A stretch of 64,000 nt of DNA from Onthophagus taurus (taxonomy: Eukaryota; Arthropoda; Insecta; Coleoptera; Scarabaeidae): the NCBI RefSeq assembly GCF_036711975.1, contig NC_091970.1, forward strand, positions 6,827,501 to 6,891,500. The letters run 5' to 3'. The notes beneath the pieces were generated by a model. It worked only from the letters and a program-made list of their open reading frames with translations. It was not told the origin of the DNA and searched no databases. The translations under genes and the position numbers were made by a program. Positions 45,360 through 57,023 of the stretch are shown in pieces (position 1 is the first letter of the stretch; each line of letters opens with the position of its first letter).

Positions 45360-48300
45360 TCACTCATTAGCATAAATAGGTGCTTTAATATTGGATACAA
45401 CTTGATGCGCAAATACGTATTGATCGAAAGTTTGTACCATTTTGGTTCGTTGTTGTCGCAAATCGTACAAAATTGAGGGCATATCGATTATTCCCGTCGC
45501 TTTAGCCATGTTTATGGCGATGTTTGCAAGGATTAAGGTTCCGGTTCGGCCAACACCAGCACTAGGAACAAATTTGATTGCATTATTTTTAATTTATTAC
45601 ATTCTAATTATTTTCAACATCTCGCATTTTAGACTGAAAAATAAAAATTTTTAACTGGTAATGTTCTAAGAATAATAGTATATTATTCAACAAGCGTATA
45701 ATGGCGGCTGTTACTCACGAAGATGAAGTTGCAACACGAGCGAGCGAAGCGAGCGAGTGTTGTAATCTGAGTGGGTAACATCCATTATACGCAAGTTGAA
45801 TACTATACTTTATCTACAACTATTTAATTTTGAAAAAAAAATCAAAAAAACGAAAAAAAAATAAACTTGATAGACATTTCAGACATAACCTCAATATAAG
45901 AAAGCTGTCATTTCTGTTAATATTTTATTTTTTGATTAGTAGGCAGTGTCAGAACTGTGGAATAATGGTCTCATTATTCAACACTTTGTCTGTCATGGGT
46001 AATGAGTGTCATTACCCGTCAAAAATCAAATGTATAACGAATAGATAATTCAATAGTTGTAGATAAACATATTAACGTGGTTTTAGCAAAAAAAGGATTA
46101 AAATGATTAGTGTAGACTCAAAATATCGATATAATTCCAAATTTCTTCAAAGAGTTCCTTGATAATGTAATTTTAGACTTGCAGAATTAATTTTAGACTT
46201 TGTGGCTGGAAATACATATGTAGTGTCATGTTTCATAATTTCTTTTTTGGTTCCACAACTCGTTGTGAACCTTGGTCTGCCTTAACAATTCCTTCTAAAC
46301 TTTCCTCCCCGACCTTCCGAATTCTTAGATCTTCTTCTACATCGTCCACAAATCGTCTTTTCGACGTCCCAACCGATTTTCTACTCACAGAGTAGAAAGT
46401 TTAATCTCATTAAGTTGTTTTTAATCTCATGGAAGCGTATGTTGGCTTGGATTATCATCTTCTTTATTTCCTCGCTGCCCGAATTTTTGACGGTTTAGTA
46501 GTTTTGAGTCTCACCTCTTGTTTTGTTGGAGGCTTGGATTTTGTTAATAATCTTCCCTCGTTGGTGAAGTCGGCATTGGTATTCGTATTGACAATTTCTT
46601 ATTCTTCTTCTGGTCCATTTAAGAATTCTTCGAAGTTGTCTGCCCATCTGTTTAGTATTTCTTTCTTATTATTAAGGATATTTTTCTGTTTGTATCTAAA
46701 TGCCCTTATTCTGGGTTTAAATTCGTGTTTCCCTGTGTCACTCTCGTTGTATAGCTCATTCATTTCCTGTAATAACTTGTTCTGTTGGGTTGGGTTGGGC
46801 TTGGTTTGGTTCTGTTGGGTTGGGTTTGATTTTGTTGGGTTGGGTTGAATTTGGTTTCGTTAGGTTGGTTTGAGTTGGGTGATACTTTTGATATACAAAT
46901 CAAAAACCAACATTGATAAAATAAATCAAATTATTCCAACACCACAACGTTGGGAGAAAGACTTACAACGACTACAGATGAAAAAATGTTAGGCAGAGTA
47001 TGATAATAAAACTGGACTTGATTAAACCAGATTTGTATTAACAAAATGACAAATCCAACAATCGTGGAAACACAAAATATTTCTAAAAGCTCTGAACTCT
47101 GGAGTACTCAGCAACAATTTTATGTCAAAATTTTAAATAGTATTTATAAACTTTTAGAAGTTAGTTTCCCATACTTTAATTCAACTTTAAAACAATCTCA
47201 GACGAATTTAAATTGATTATCTATTTTTTTTTTATTTTAGGCCATCCACGGTGATTCTCGACGATTTTATCTCAAGTTTTCAACACTTACTCATCGAAAT
47301 GATTTTATTAAAAAATTGAAATAGGTAAGTCACTAATAATTTTAGTAATTTTCGATTTCTTACCTGCAATGAACCACAATGGGGCATTCATTTTCATAAT
47401 TTTTCATTTTATGCAAAACGTTTTCAATTCCGCTAGTTGATACGGGAACGTCTTTATCTAACCACCCTTCGTAATGAATTTGAACTAACTGAAATTTAAA
47501 ACAAGTTTATGAATTAAATGATTTATTTAAAAAAAAAATAAATTACTTTTCGCATTGTCGATTCTGAATATATCTCAAAAGTTCTAATTGTTACATTGTC
47601 ACCAAATCCCTTACTATCAATACATTTAATGGCGATTTCGCCGAATTTAAATGTTTCTAATTCGTCCGGCCAATATTTTTCACATTTTGGCTGAATTAAA
47701 AATTAAAAATTATTAATTAACAAAAAGGAAGTGATAAATAAATTCACCTTTCCGCTTTCAATTAATTTCGACAACATTACAATGCATTGAACGTTTTCTT
47801 GCCAAATCATCATCCAAAAATCGGCTACGGTGAATCCTGTTGGAGCTTGAGCAGCTATGAACGCTTTTTCTTTATTAAAACCCTATAATACAAAAAAATT
47901 AATCCCAAAAATTACAAGATTTAATTCTTACATCGATGTAATTGGCGTTGATGTAATCGCTTGTGTTAGAATACATGTTATTTGATAATTTCACCCTGGT
48001 TTTGTCGTCTATGCGGAAAATTAAGTTTTAAAATTAAAATAAAATCGATTTAATCTTAACTTACAAGCAATTATGTTTTTGTATCGATTCTTTTTAGAAT
48101 TATTTGGGTCTAATCCAGCCGCAGTATCGAATTTATCGTTTAATTCATCGATCGTCTATATAAAAAAAATAATTTTGTAAGAAATTTTGATTTTTATTAT
48201 TTATTTTACCGTGTATTCTTGAAACAATACACCTTGTTGTATAGCGTTGTTCACATAATTCATAAAATCTTTTACTTGAACCACTTGAGAAAATTTCGGG

Positions 48301-51300
48301 TTATTAGAAAGCGGGATTAACACTGCATCATTTTTATACGCTATGTTTGGTACAGTTGTTGTTCGCGTTTGAGGAAGAAATGTGTCAACCCAATCGGGTT
48401 TATAAGTGATTCTTTTTGTTTTGTACCTAAAACAAGATTATGATTAATGATTAACACTAAAGATACTATGTGATATATTCCTTACATATAAATAGTAGCA
48501 CTCAACGTTATAAGTACTAAAAGTAACACGACGATAATTACAATTATATTATCAGATGATGCTGAATTATGAGTTGGAGACTTTCGAGTATCTTTTTTAC
48601 TGAAAATTGGTTTATCGCTATATGTTGAGCATCTTGAGTAATTTCCAAAAGAATTTTTTACGAAAATTACGATAATGCATTGTGAAGTTTCATTATTTTT
48701 TGTTAAAGTAGTTGTTTTATTGTTGTTGGGATATATTATAATCTTTTTGGTTGATTTATTTTCGAGGATGTCAAAATCGTTACAATTTTTATTAAGAGTT
48801 ATGTTGGATTTTTTATCGATGTAGTAAACGTAAATTTCGCTGGAATAAAATAATTACAAGATTATGTAATGCTTTCTAATCAGAATCCAAACCTTTTGTT
48901 GTGTACATTTTCTATTAAACTCAAATCAACAAATACATTTTCGTCAGTTTCTTTAATTAGGCCATCACGTAAAATGGGTGTTCTTGGTGGAATAATTACA
49001 ATTTCTTTTATAGACTTGGATTTTCCCGCAAAATTTGAAAATAATACCATTATTTCTTGGCGAGTAGAGCTGTAATTCAAGGCGTCTATATTGAAAGAAT
49101 AATTTCTCGTGGTACTTGGAATGTCGAAAATCGTTTCCGTGTTGTTAATGAAAATATGTAATTTACGAATTGGTCCTTTGACGTCCAAAGGATACGAACA
49201 ATTGATTGTTAAATTTAAAAAATCATCCCAAATTGTAGTTAAATCAATGGGAGATGCTGGAGCTAAAACAGAATTTATTTATTTTCTTTATCTCTGTGGT
49301 TTAAAATAAATATATTACCATTTTCTGTTGTCAATGCATCCACACTAGTACCAACGTTGGAAAATTCTTCTACGTCCTTATTTTTTGCTTTTATCTAAAA
49401 CATATCTAACTTTTTTTAAACGTTATTGAAATATCATAATTACCTTTATAGAATATTTTTCATTCATGGTTAAATTATGAAGAGTTACACAAAAATTCCT
49501 CTCCCAAATTTCACATGCTTTTGGTTTAGTTATGTTACGTTCAATCCATTCTACGCTAGCAATATTTCCAAAATCCCCTTTATCTTTTTTTTTATACTCA
49601 ATTGTGATTAATTCCAAAATGCCATTTTTTGGATAAGGTTCAGGCCATCTAATGGAAACTGATGTGTTGGTTTCCTCATAAACCCTTATTTCTCTAATTG
49701 GACGTGGAGCTATAAAAATGTATTTCTTATTTAGTAGATACCAAAGACGTTTGACAATGTTTCATACATCTCGCGTTAATAGACTAAAGCACATAAGTCA
49801 TAAAACACTGAAATTGTGTTTGTAACGCCAATGTTGATTATTTTATCTGACTTATCGTCTGACTACAGCACTCAAGTCAATATAGTCTGTTCTTGACATA
49901 ACACTATTTTGTAATTTTCTAATCGATTATATCATAACCTATCGGGAAATTCATCCCAACTAGATTCTGGATATTAGAATACTAATGAGTTTATGAGTTA
50001 TGATTGAGTTAATTTTCGATAATCAACAATTTTGATGTTTAATCGATTTACAGCTTATAAATAAAAAATGGTAATAATTGGGTTCAATCTTTTTATGGAT
50101 CTAGTCTTTATGGCCCATTACTAAGGTTTTATGTATAAAAAGTTTTTGTCCATCGCTTTTAGTTTTTGAGTTATGATTGAGTTAATTTTCGAAAATCAAC
50201 AATTTTGATGTTTAATCGATTTAGAGCTTATAAATAAAAAATAGTAATAATTGGGTTCAATCTTGTGATGGATCTAGTCTTTATGGCCCATTACTAAGGT
50301 TTTATGTATTAAAAATATTTCCCCATCGCTTTTAGTTTATGAGTTATGATTGAGTTAATTTTCGAAAATCAACAATTTTGATGTATAATCGATTTAGAAG
50401 GTATAAATAAAAAATGGTAATAATTGGGTTCAATCTTGTTACGGATTTAGTCTTTATGGCCCATTACCAGGTTTTATGTATAAAAAATATTTCCCCATTG
50501 CTTTTATTTTATGAGTTATGATTGAGTTAATTTTCGAAAATCAACAATTTTGATGTTTAATCGATTTAGAGCTTATAAATAAAAAATGGTAATAATTGGG
50601 TTCAATCTTGTTATGGATCTAGTCTTTATCGTCCATTACTAAGGTTTTATGTATAAAAAGTTTTTCTCCATCGCTTTTAGTTTATGAGTTATGATTGAGT
50701 TAATTTTCGAAAATCAACAATTTTGATGTTTAATCGATTTAGAGCTTATAAATAAAAAATGGTAATAATTGGGTTCAATCTTTTTATGGATCTAGTCTTT
50801 ATCGCCCATTACTAAAGTTTTATGTATAAAAAGTTTTTCCCCATTGCTTTTATTTTATGAGTTATGATTGAGTTAATTTTCGAAAATCAACAATTTTGAT
50901 GTATAATCGATTTAGAAGGTATAAATAAAAAATGGTAATAATTGGGTTCAATCTTGTTACGGATTTAGTCTTTATGGCCCATTACTAAGGTTTTATGTAT
51001 AAAAAATATTTCCCCATTGCTTTTATTTTATAAGTTATGATTGAGTTAATTTTCGAAAATCAACAATTTTGATGTTTAATCGATTTAGAGCTTATAAATA
51101 AAAAATGGTAATAATTGGGTTCAATCTTGTTATGGATCTAGTCTTTATCGTCCATTACTAAGGTTTTATGTATAAAAAGTTTTTCTCCATCGCTTTTAGT
51201 TTATGAGTTATGATTGAGTCAATTTTCGAAAATCAACAATTTTGATGTTTAATCGATTTAGAGCTTATAAATAAAAAATGGTAATAATTGGGTTCAATCT

Positions 51301-54300
51301 TTTTATGGATCTAGTCTTTATCGCCCATTACTAAAGTTTTATGTATAAAAAGTTTTTCCCCATTGCTTTTATTTTATGAGTTATGATTGAGTTAATTTTC
51401 GAAAATCAACAATTTTGATGTTTAATCGATTTAGAGCTTATAAATAAAATATAGTAATAATTGGGTTCAATCTTGTTATGGATCTAGTCTTTATCGTCCA
51501 TTACTAAGGTTTTATGTATAAAAAGTTTTTCTCCATCGCTTTTAGTTTTTGAGTTATGATTGAGTTAATTTTCGAAAATCAACAATTTTGATGTTTAATC
51601 GATTTAGAGCTTATAAATAAAAAATGGTAATAATTGGGTTCAATCTTGTTATGGATCTAGTCTTTATCGTCCATTACTAAGGTTTTATGTATAAAAAGTT
51701 TTTCTCCATCGCTTTTAGTTTATGAGTTATGATTGAGTTAATTTTCGAAAATCAACAATTTTGATGTTTAATCGATTTAGAGCTTATAAATAAAAAATGG
51801 TAATAATTGGGTTCAATCTTTTTATGGATCTAGTCTTTATCGCCCATTACTAAAGTTTTATGTATAAAAAGTTTTTCCCCATTGCTTTTATTTTATGAGT
51901 TATGATTGAGTTAATTTTCGAAAATCAACAATTTTGATGTATAATCGATTTAGAAGGTATAAATAAAAAATGGTAATAATTGGGTTCAATCTTGTTACGG
52001 ATTTAGTCTTTATGGCCCATTACTAAGGTTTTATGTATAAAAAATATTTCCCCATTGCTTTTATTTTATAAGTTATGATTGAGTTAATTTTCGAAAATCA
52101 ACAATTTTGATGTTTAATCGATTTAGAGCTTATAAATAAAAAATGGTAATAATTGGGTTCAATCTTGTTATGGATCTAGTCTTTATCGTCCATTACTAAG
52201 GTTTTATGTATAAAAAGTTTTTCTCCATCGCTTTTAGTTTATGAGTTATGATTGAGTCAATTTTCGAAAATCAACAATTTTGATGTTTAATCGATTTAGA
52301 GCTTATAAATAAAAAATGGTAATAATTGGGTTCAATCTTTTTATGGATCTAGTCTTTATCGCCCATTACTAAAGTTTTATGTATAAAAAGTTTTTCCCCA
52401 TTGCTTTTATTTTATGAGTTATGATTGAGTTAATTTTCGAAAATCAACAATTTTGATGTTTAATCGATTTAGAGCTTATAAATAAAATATAGTAATAATT
52501 GGGTTCAATCTTGTTATGGATCTAGTCTTTATCGTCCATTACTAAGGTTTTATGTATAAAAAGTTTTTCTCCATCGCTTTTAGTTTTTGAGTTATGATTG
52601 AGTTAATTTTCGAAAATCAACAATGTTGAAAGTGGGTAAACAGAAAGAGAGAGGAACAGGGTGAATGGAGTAATTTGGAATCTGAAAGAAACGTACTGGG
52701 AGACATATTCAGACCACGTAGACAGAGTCGACAAGAAATAAAGGAAAATCTGCGTAATAGCTGTTACTATTTTAGGCTTGTGTGCTTTAGTCTGCCGATC
52801 CGAGATATAACAAACCTATTGGTCCTGTTGTTATAGAACATATATTTTTATACAGGACATTAGTATCGTTTTCCTTCTCATAGATTCCTATATAAACTGT
52901 ATAATCAGATAGTCCGTACTCAATATCCGCTTCTACATTTGTGTCATTTACAGTTATATTAGATCTTTGTGTGCTACGTTGAGTACACCATTCATTGCTA
53001 CAATTTATCACCAAATGATAATAAAATTCAAAACTTGGCGTTTCGTTTTGTTTTAGATTAATTAATAATTTAGTGCCATTTTGTTGCAATTCACATTTAG
53101 GAAATTTTTCATTTAATTCGTTTTGTAAAGATTTAGATTTCAAATTTCTTGTTTGAGGTAAGACGTTCATGCTGACATTTTCAAGTTTCGTTTTTACTTC
53201 CATACTTGCGGTCTCTATAAACAAAATGAAAACATTAAATTATACACTGATATATCATTTATGCGGTTGTCATTACGGCAAATTCACTTTAATATTTAGA
53301 ATAAGGACCAAGTAATCTAATAAATCTCTCTCATGTTTTCTGCAGTACATACACGAGATTTTGTGGTAAACATTATCTTTAAGAATTCCTCATAAAAGGA
53401 ATGTTAACCTAATAGGATAGTATAATTCCGATTTAAAACTTCTTGAGCAATTTGGAAGAATGTGCGGGGCACCCATCATTTTGTAGCAACATAGTTAGTC
53501 TTTATTGCAATCTCTAAATTTCTAATAATATTGCTAAGTAGATATATCTTCGATAATACCACATCTATATCTATCATCATATCTAAATTGATTTAGGGAA
53601 TGAAGCCGAGGTTGCTTGCGATTGAGACGTTAATCTATCAGGGCTTGATTGTAGCACCTTGGTCGCATGTGTCAAGCGAATGCAATGCTCAATTGCATTT
53701 TATTTTTAAGGGTTGCAACGTAATGCCTCGATACCAAGCGACCTCAACTACAATCTGTCAAGATCAACAAAGAGACGAACATACTTCTATTTAGGAAAGA
53801 TCTAATTAGTCCTTCCCTTTACATGAATGCAAATAAGTTATTAGTGATTATTTGTGAAGATGCCTAGGATTTTAATTACTGACTATTAGGGTTGGTGGTA
53901 TTTATTGATGAATCTAGAAATCTACGTGTTGTTGGAGTGTGAAGCATTTCATTGCAGACAAAGGTCGAGAATGTTGAAAATCTTAAAGTTAATCTTAAAA
54001 ATTATTCGTTTTTGAGATTTTTACAGAATACTGGAAAGGAATGAGAGTTAGAGGAATAGCTTGTTGATGCTTTAGGACATTCTATACAATAAGAACAATA
54101 AATATTTTGAGTTAAAATTAACTCACCATTTATACAATTTCTAATATCGCCGATATGAGAGTAACAAGAGTCCGCTTTTAACACTACATTCAATTTTGTT
54201 TTATTTGCGATCGCGTTTAATTGTAGCTCTTCCCATTCGTTTTTCTGCAAGAAATTAATTAAAAATACAAGTTTTTTATAAATCATTTTTAGTATTTACA

Positions 54301-55434
54301 TTTTTTGGGGATTGGCTATCCAAAACATTGTCGTTTTCTCCGAGTAATTCTAAAGTAAGATTGGAATTATTACAGGTTCCAACCAAAATTGCTATACAAA
54401 TTTCTTGATTGTTTCCATTTGTTGCTACAGGAATAGTTGTATTTCCATTTGAGTTGGAGGCAAAGAGGCCATCTAAAAAAGTTATGCTAGAAAATCACAA
54501 CTTGTTTATTGTATATTTTTTTTACAAGAGAGTAGTTTCCAATTTGCAGCATTACTACTTCCAAATGCAAAGTGTGTTGGTTTAAATCCATTATGGGGGT
54601 ATGAAAAAGTGAAATTATTAGATTCTTCGGTTAGTGTAAGATTTTCTTCCTGCAATGTTAATGTGAAATTATTCCATGTTGTAAGGTCTATATTATCTGT
54701 TTTTTCATAAGGACAATCGTCTTCAGATGATATTCTAAAAATCGATGAATTTTCTTGTTGTGAAATTATAATTGTTTTTATGACGCTATTATCCCATAAA
54801 TAAATTAATATTGCACGAGGATCTCCACCGCGATGTAACACAGAAAATGAAATATTATTGTGGAATGTTTGATTAACTGCTTTGGATAAATTCGTATTGT
54901 TAGTTTTTATTGAAGGATAGTCTAAAATAACATATATATATTGTTATCAACGATTTGAATAACTTAATGAAACCTACCTTCCAATTTTCTAATTATTGGA
55001 ATGTCAACAAAATTTTGGAAATAATCGTGCTTCCATGGACTATTTAGAAAGAGCTTTCTTTTGCAGTTTTCATTAACAGATACTTTGCAAAAAACGTCGT
55101 TAATATCATTTTGATTTGTAGGTAACTGCGATTCTAATAAAAAAAAATTATCAATTCTATATATAATATAATATACCTTACCAGCCCGTTCAGGATCCAT
55201 TTGATTATTCGATATAACCATCACAGCCCTTTTTTCTGTATCAGTTAAATTACAATAATGAAACATATCGCTATTTAAATTCAAATTTTCTGATTCACCA
55301 ACCACAATAAACACAAAACTTTGAAAAAAATGGATCCATAATAAAATCAAGCAAAACACGATCCTATAATTTTTGTATTATTAGTCTAAACGCAAATTAA
55401 TTTATGTATTATTGTCTTACTTGTAGTTCTGCAT
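45360..55434 (-). CDS. Receptor-type tyrosine phosphatase A
   Basis: Seventeen exons: 55434-55421, 55363-54978, 54921-54526, 54472-54300, 54244-54127, 53214-52816, 49709-49444, 49394-49319, 49262-48893, 48839-48486, 48426-48210, 48155-48065, 48008-47932, 47882-47748, 47690-47547, 47488-47364, 45561-45360. They total 3543 nt, 1180 aa. The first 27 residues are a signal peptide (MQNYKIVFCLILLWIHFFQS). The ectodomain is Asn-glycosylation-rich; two fibronectin III-like units lie at about 495-735. One TM helix follows (IIVIIVVLLLVLITLSATIY, about 825-850), then a single phosphatase domain. Motifs: KNRYKNIIAYDKTRV, SDYINANYID, FIAAQAP, the WPD loop as HYEGWLDKDVP (W1081, P to L), active site HCSAGVGRTGT (C1113), and Q-loop MVQTFDQYVFAH. 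It should remove phosphate from protein tyrosines at the plasma membrane, though the WLD loop may lower activity. Which Drosophila receptor PTP it matches is unclear; it has the single-domain layout of Ptp10D/Ptp52F. Confidence 0.93.
45672..45822. mobile_element. Foldback element with GAGCGA hairpin centre
   Basis: In the last intron of PTP A. Inverted arms AATAGTATATTATTCAACAA.. and ..CAAGTTGAATACTATACTTT, then GTATAATGG and CCATTATAC, enclose CGAGCGAGCGAAGCGAGCGA. No protein is encoded. A related outer pair (TTTATCTACAACTATT at 45809 and AATAGTTGTAGATAAA at 46051) suggests a nested second element. Confidence 0.7.
46230..46790 (-). pseudogene. RTE-like retrotransposon relic
   Basis: Read on the - strand, the segment encodes a broken reverse-transcriptase N-terminal region: FKPRIRAFRYKQKNILNNKK, EILNRWADNFEEFLNG, then PPTKQEVRLKTTKPSKIRAA. 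After a deletion comes the typical C-terminus SKRRFVDDVEEDLRIRKVGE with VKADQGSQRVVEPKK. Stops interrupt it. It lies in PTP A's last intron. The + strand frame of 139 codons here is only its antisense. Confidence 0.7.
46787..46885 (+). repeat. Degenerate TTGGG-type simple repeat
   Basis: Imperfect run of TTGGG, TTGGT and TTGGC words, e.g. GTTGGGTTGGGCTTGG. It is located at the edge of the RTE relic, so it is most simply a retrotransposon-associated or slippage-derived repeat. Confidence 0.6.
49985..52625. repeat. Satellite array, 173-bp unit with 1038-bp higher-order repeat
   Basis: About 15 copies of a 173-bp unit marked by GAGTTATGATTGAGTTAATT. Variant GTATAATCGATTTAGAAGG occurs at 50901 and 51939, exactly 1038 bp (six units) apart. 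The surrounding units match in order, so 50550-51587 and 51588-52625 are two nearly identical six-unit blocks. The array lies in PTP A between exons 6 and 7. PTP B lacks it. Its unit resembles a half-unit of the 346-bp array at 7700-12600. Confidence 0.93.
52626..52770. pseudogene. Short retrotransposon-like relic in PTP A intron
   Basis: After the satellite, the + strand reads a fragment like ETYWETYSDHVDRVDKK, which resembles the WxxHVDRM segment near the end of RTE-type polyproteins. A related segment stands at the same place in PTP B (about 59930-60060), so it was there before the duplication. Confidence 0.4.
53215..54126. other. PTP A intron 5 with small inverted-repeat element
   Basis: Between about 53640 and 53765, GATTGTAGCACCTTGGTCGC faces GCGACCTCAACTACAATC, so arms of about 25 bases enclose about 80 bases. 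This could be a tiny MITE. The remaining intron shows nothing else. Confidence 0.45.
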
Positions 55435-57023
55435 GGTCCCACAACACTAAAATTCCAAATAATTTTACATTGTCAACGCTACTGCAAATTAACGAATTTT
55501 CCTTAACAATTTTCCTAGTTTTGCAATCAATGTTGAACACTTTCAATAATACTTTTATCAAAAAATAAACAATTTCGCGGAAATACACACAATTTTATTA
55601 TAAAGCAAATATTATCAATATACCACAGGGGTTCTTTTAATACAACACTAGCGAATATCTCAAGCACGTTACATTTGACATAAATTTTTATAAAATGATT
55701 GAAATGTAAGTTTGAGGAAAATTAAAATAATATTTTTTAATCTTAACGTTATTTTCAAGCTCGTATCAAAGTACTCTATATATTTAATTACAAAATCTGA
55801 ATTTAAAGCATTTATCATTTAAAATTTGTTTTCGATAATTAAAGTTTTAGACATCATTTATAATATAGACCTATATATACAGGGTGTCACACTAAACACT
55901 TCGCGCAAGAATTCTGTAGTTTTGGCAAATGAGTGTTTAAAGCCCTAAATAATGTTTGACGATTAGATTCATGGCTGACATTCAACTCTTTAGCCATTTT
56001 TCTGAGACAAGGACGTGCGAAACGCTATCAAGAAAATAAAGAATGTAGGGGCAGCTGGTTAGGAAATAGTACCCAAAATGGTGAAGGCAGGAGGCATGGT
56101 ATTGACCGAAGAAAATAAAGAACTATTTCGAACGATATCGAGACTTGGGCGGATACCAGCAAATTGGCAAAGAAACATAATCATTCCTATATACAGAACA
56201 ATATGGCTCATTAATATCATTGAATTGGACGATAAACACAAGATCTCATTTTCTCCCTACGCTGTAGAACTGATAAATGGATCTGCAGAATCATATCTGT
56301 ATACCTAGCTTTTTTGGATATGCACTCTGTATTTGATGAAATGCCAAGCAAGACGTCGGAAAGCACTAGAGAAGAAAAGGACTCCCTACAATTAATACAG
56401 GCCATCAAGTCCATGTTCCAGCTGAGTGAAGGGAGTTGTGAGGCTTAACCGGAAGATCTCTAGCATGTTTATGATGGAAAAAGGACAGTTTATCCCCATT
56501 GCTCTTTGTAGTTTTTATGGATGATGTGGTGAAGACATGTTTAACCTCAAACCGATCATGTGCCAGGCTCTGATATATGCAGATGATGTAGTCCTCATCG
56601 CAGACTCGCAGAGGAAATTGCAACAAGCTATACTCGAGTGGTCAGATATTTTAAAGGAGAGGGGCATGATGTTGAATAAAATGAAGAGTCATGTTAATGA
56701 CTCGTCATGTCAAAGAGTCTATACTTACCTGTGGCAGTGAAAGCTGGATCGCAAATAAAAGGGACTTAGTCGAATTCGAGAAGAGCTCAATATGCAGCCG
56801 GTCGAAAAGATGATTGAGGTTAGACAGCTCTCTTGGTTTGGCCACGTCAGACGAATGGGACAGAATGATATGGAAAGAGACAGTGACGCAGATTGCGGCC
56901 AATCGAGGGAAAACTATGTATCAGTTCTTTTTATTTATAATTAATTTATTAACTAACATAGATATTACATCTTAGATATTCTATATAATTTAATCTACGC
57001 ATAACAAATAATTATTACAATAA
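55435..57023. other. Intergenic region between PTP A and PTP B
   Basis: About 1.6 kb separates the start of gene A from the end of gene B. It holds A's promoter (no clear TATA box could be assigned), an AT-rich stretch, and the RTE relic annotated separately. Confidence 0.5.
56030..56930 (+). pseudogene. RTE-like retrotransposon relic
   Basis: The + strand, across several frames, shows an ordered but broken reverse transcriptase: MVKAGGMVLTEENKELFRTI, GRIPANWQRNIIIPIYR, then the catalytic-box region ALIYADDVVLIADSQRKLQQ, and finally the C-terminus VEKMIEVRQLSWFGHVRRM. Frameshifts, stops and deletions between these blocks show it is inactive. Confidence 0.8.

Noticed and set aside
46429-46848. 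139-codon hydrophobic + strand open frame
   Set aside because: It is the antisense of an RTE-like reverse-transcriptase relic on the - strand, which gives a recognisable protein pattern.
46787-46885. Interstitial telomere repeat
   Set aside because: The words are TTGGG/TTGGT with many errors, not a clean TTAGG or TCAGG run, and lie at the edge of a retrotransposon relic.
48869-49075. 68-codon + strand frame repeated identically at 58773-58979
   Set aside because: Antisense shadow of the fibronectin exon of PTP A and B; the identity reflects DNA similarity of the exons, not a second gene.
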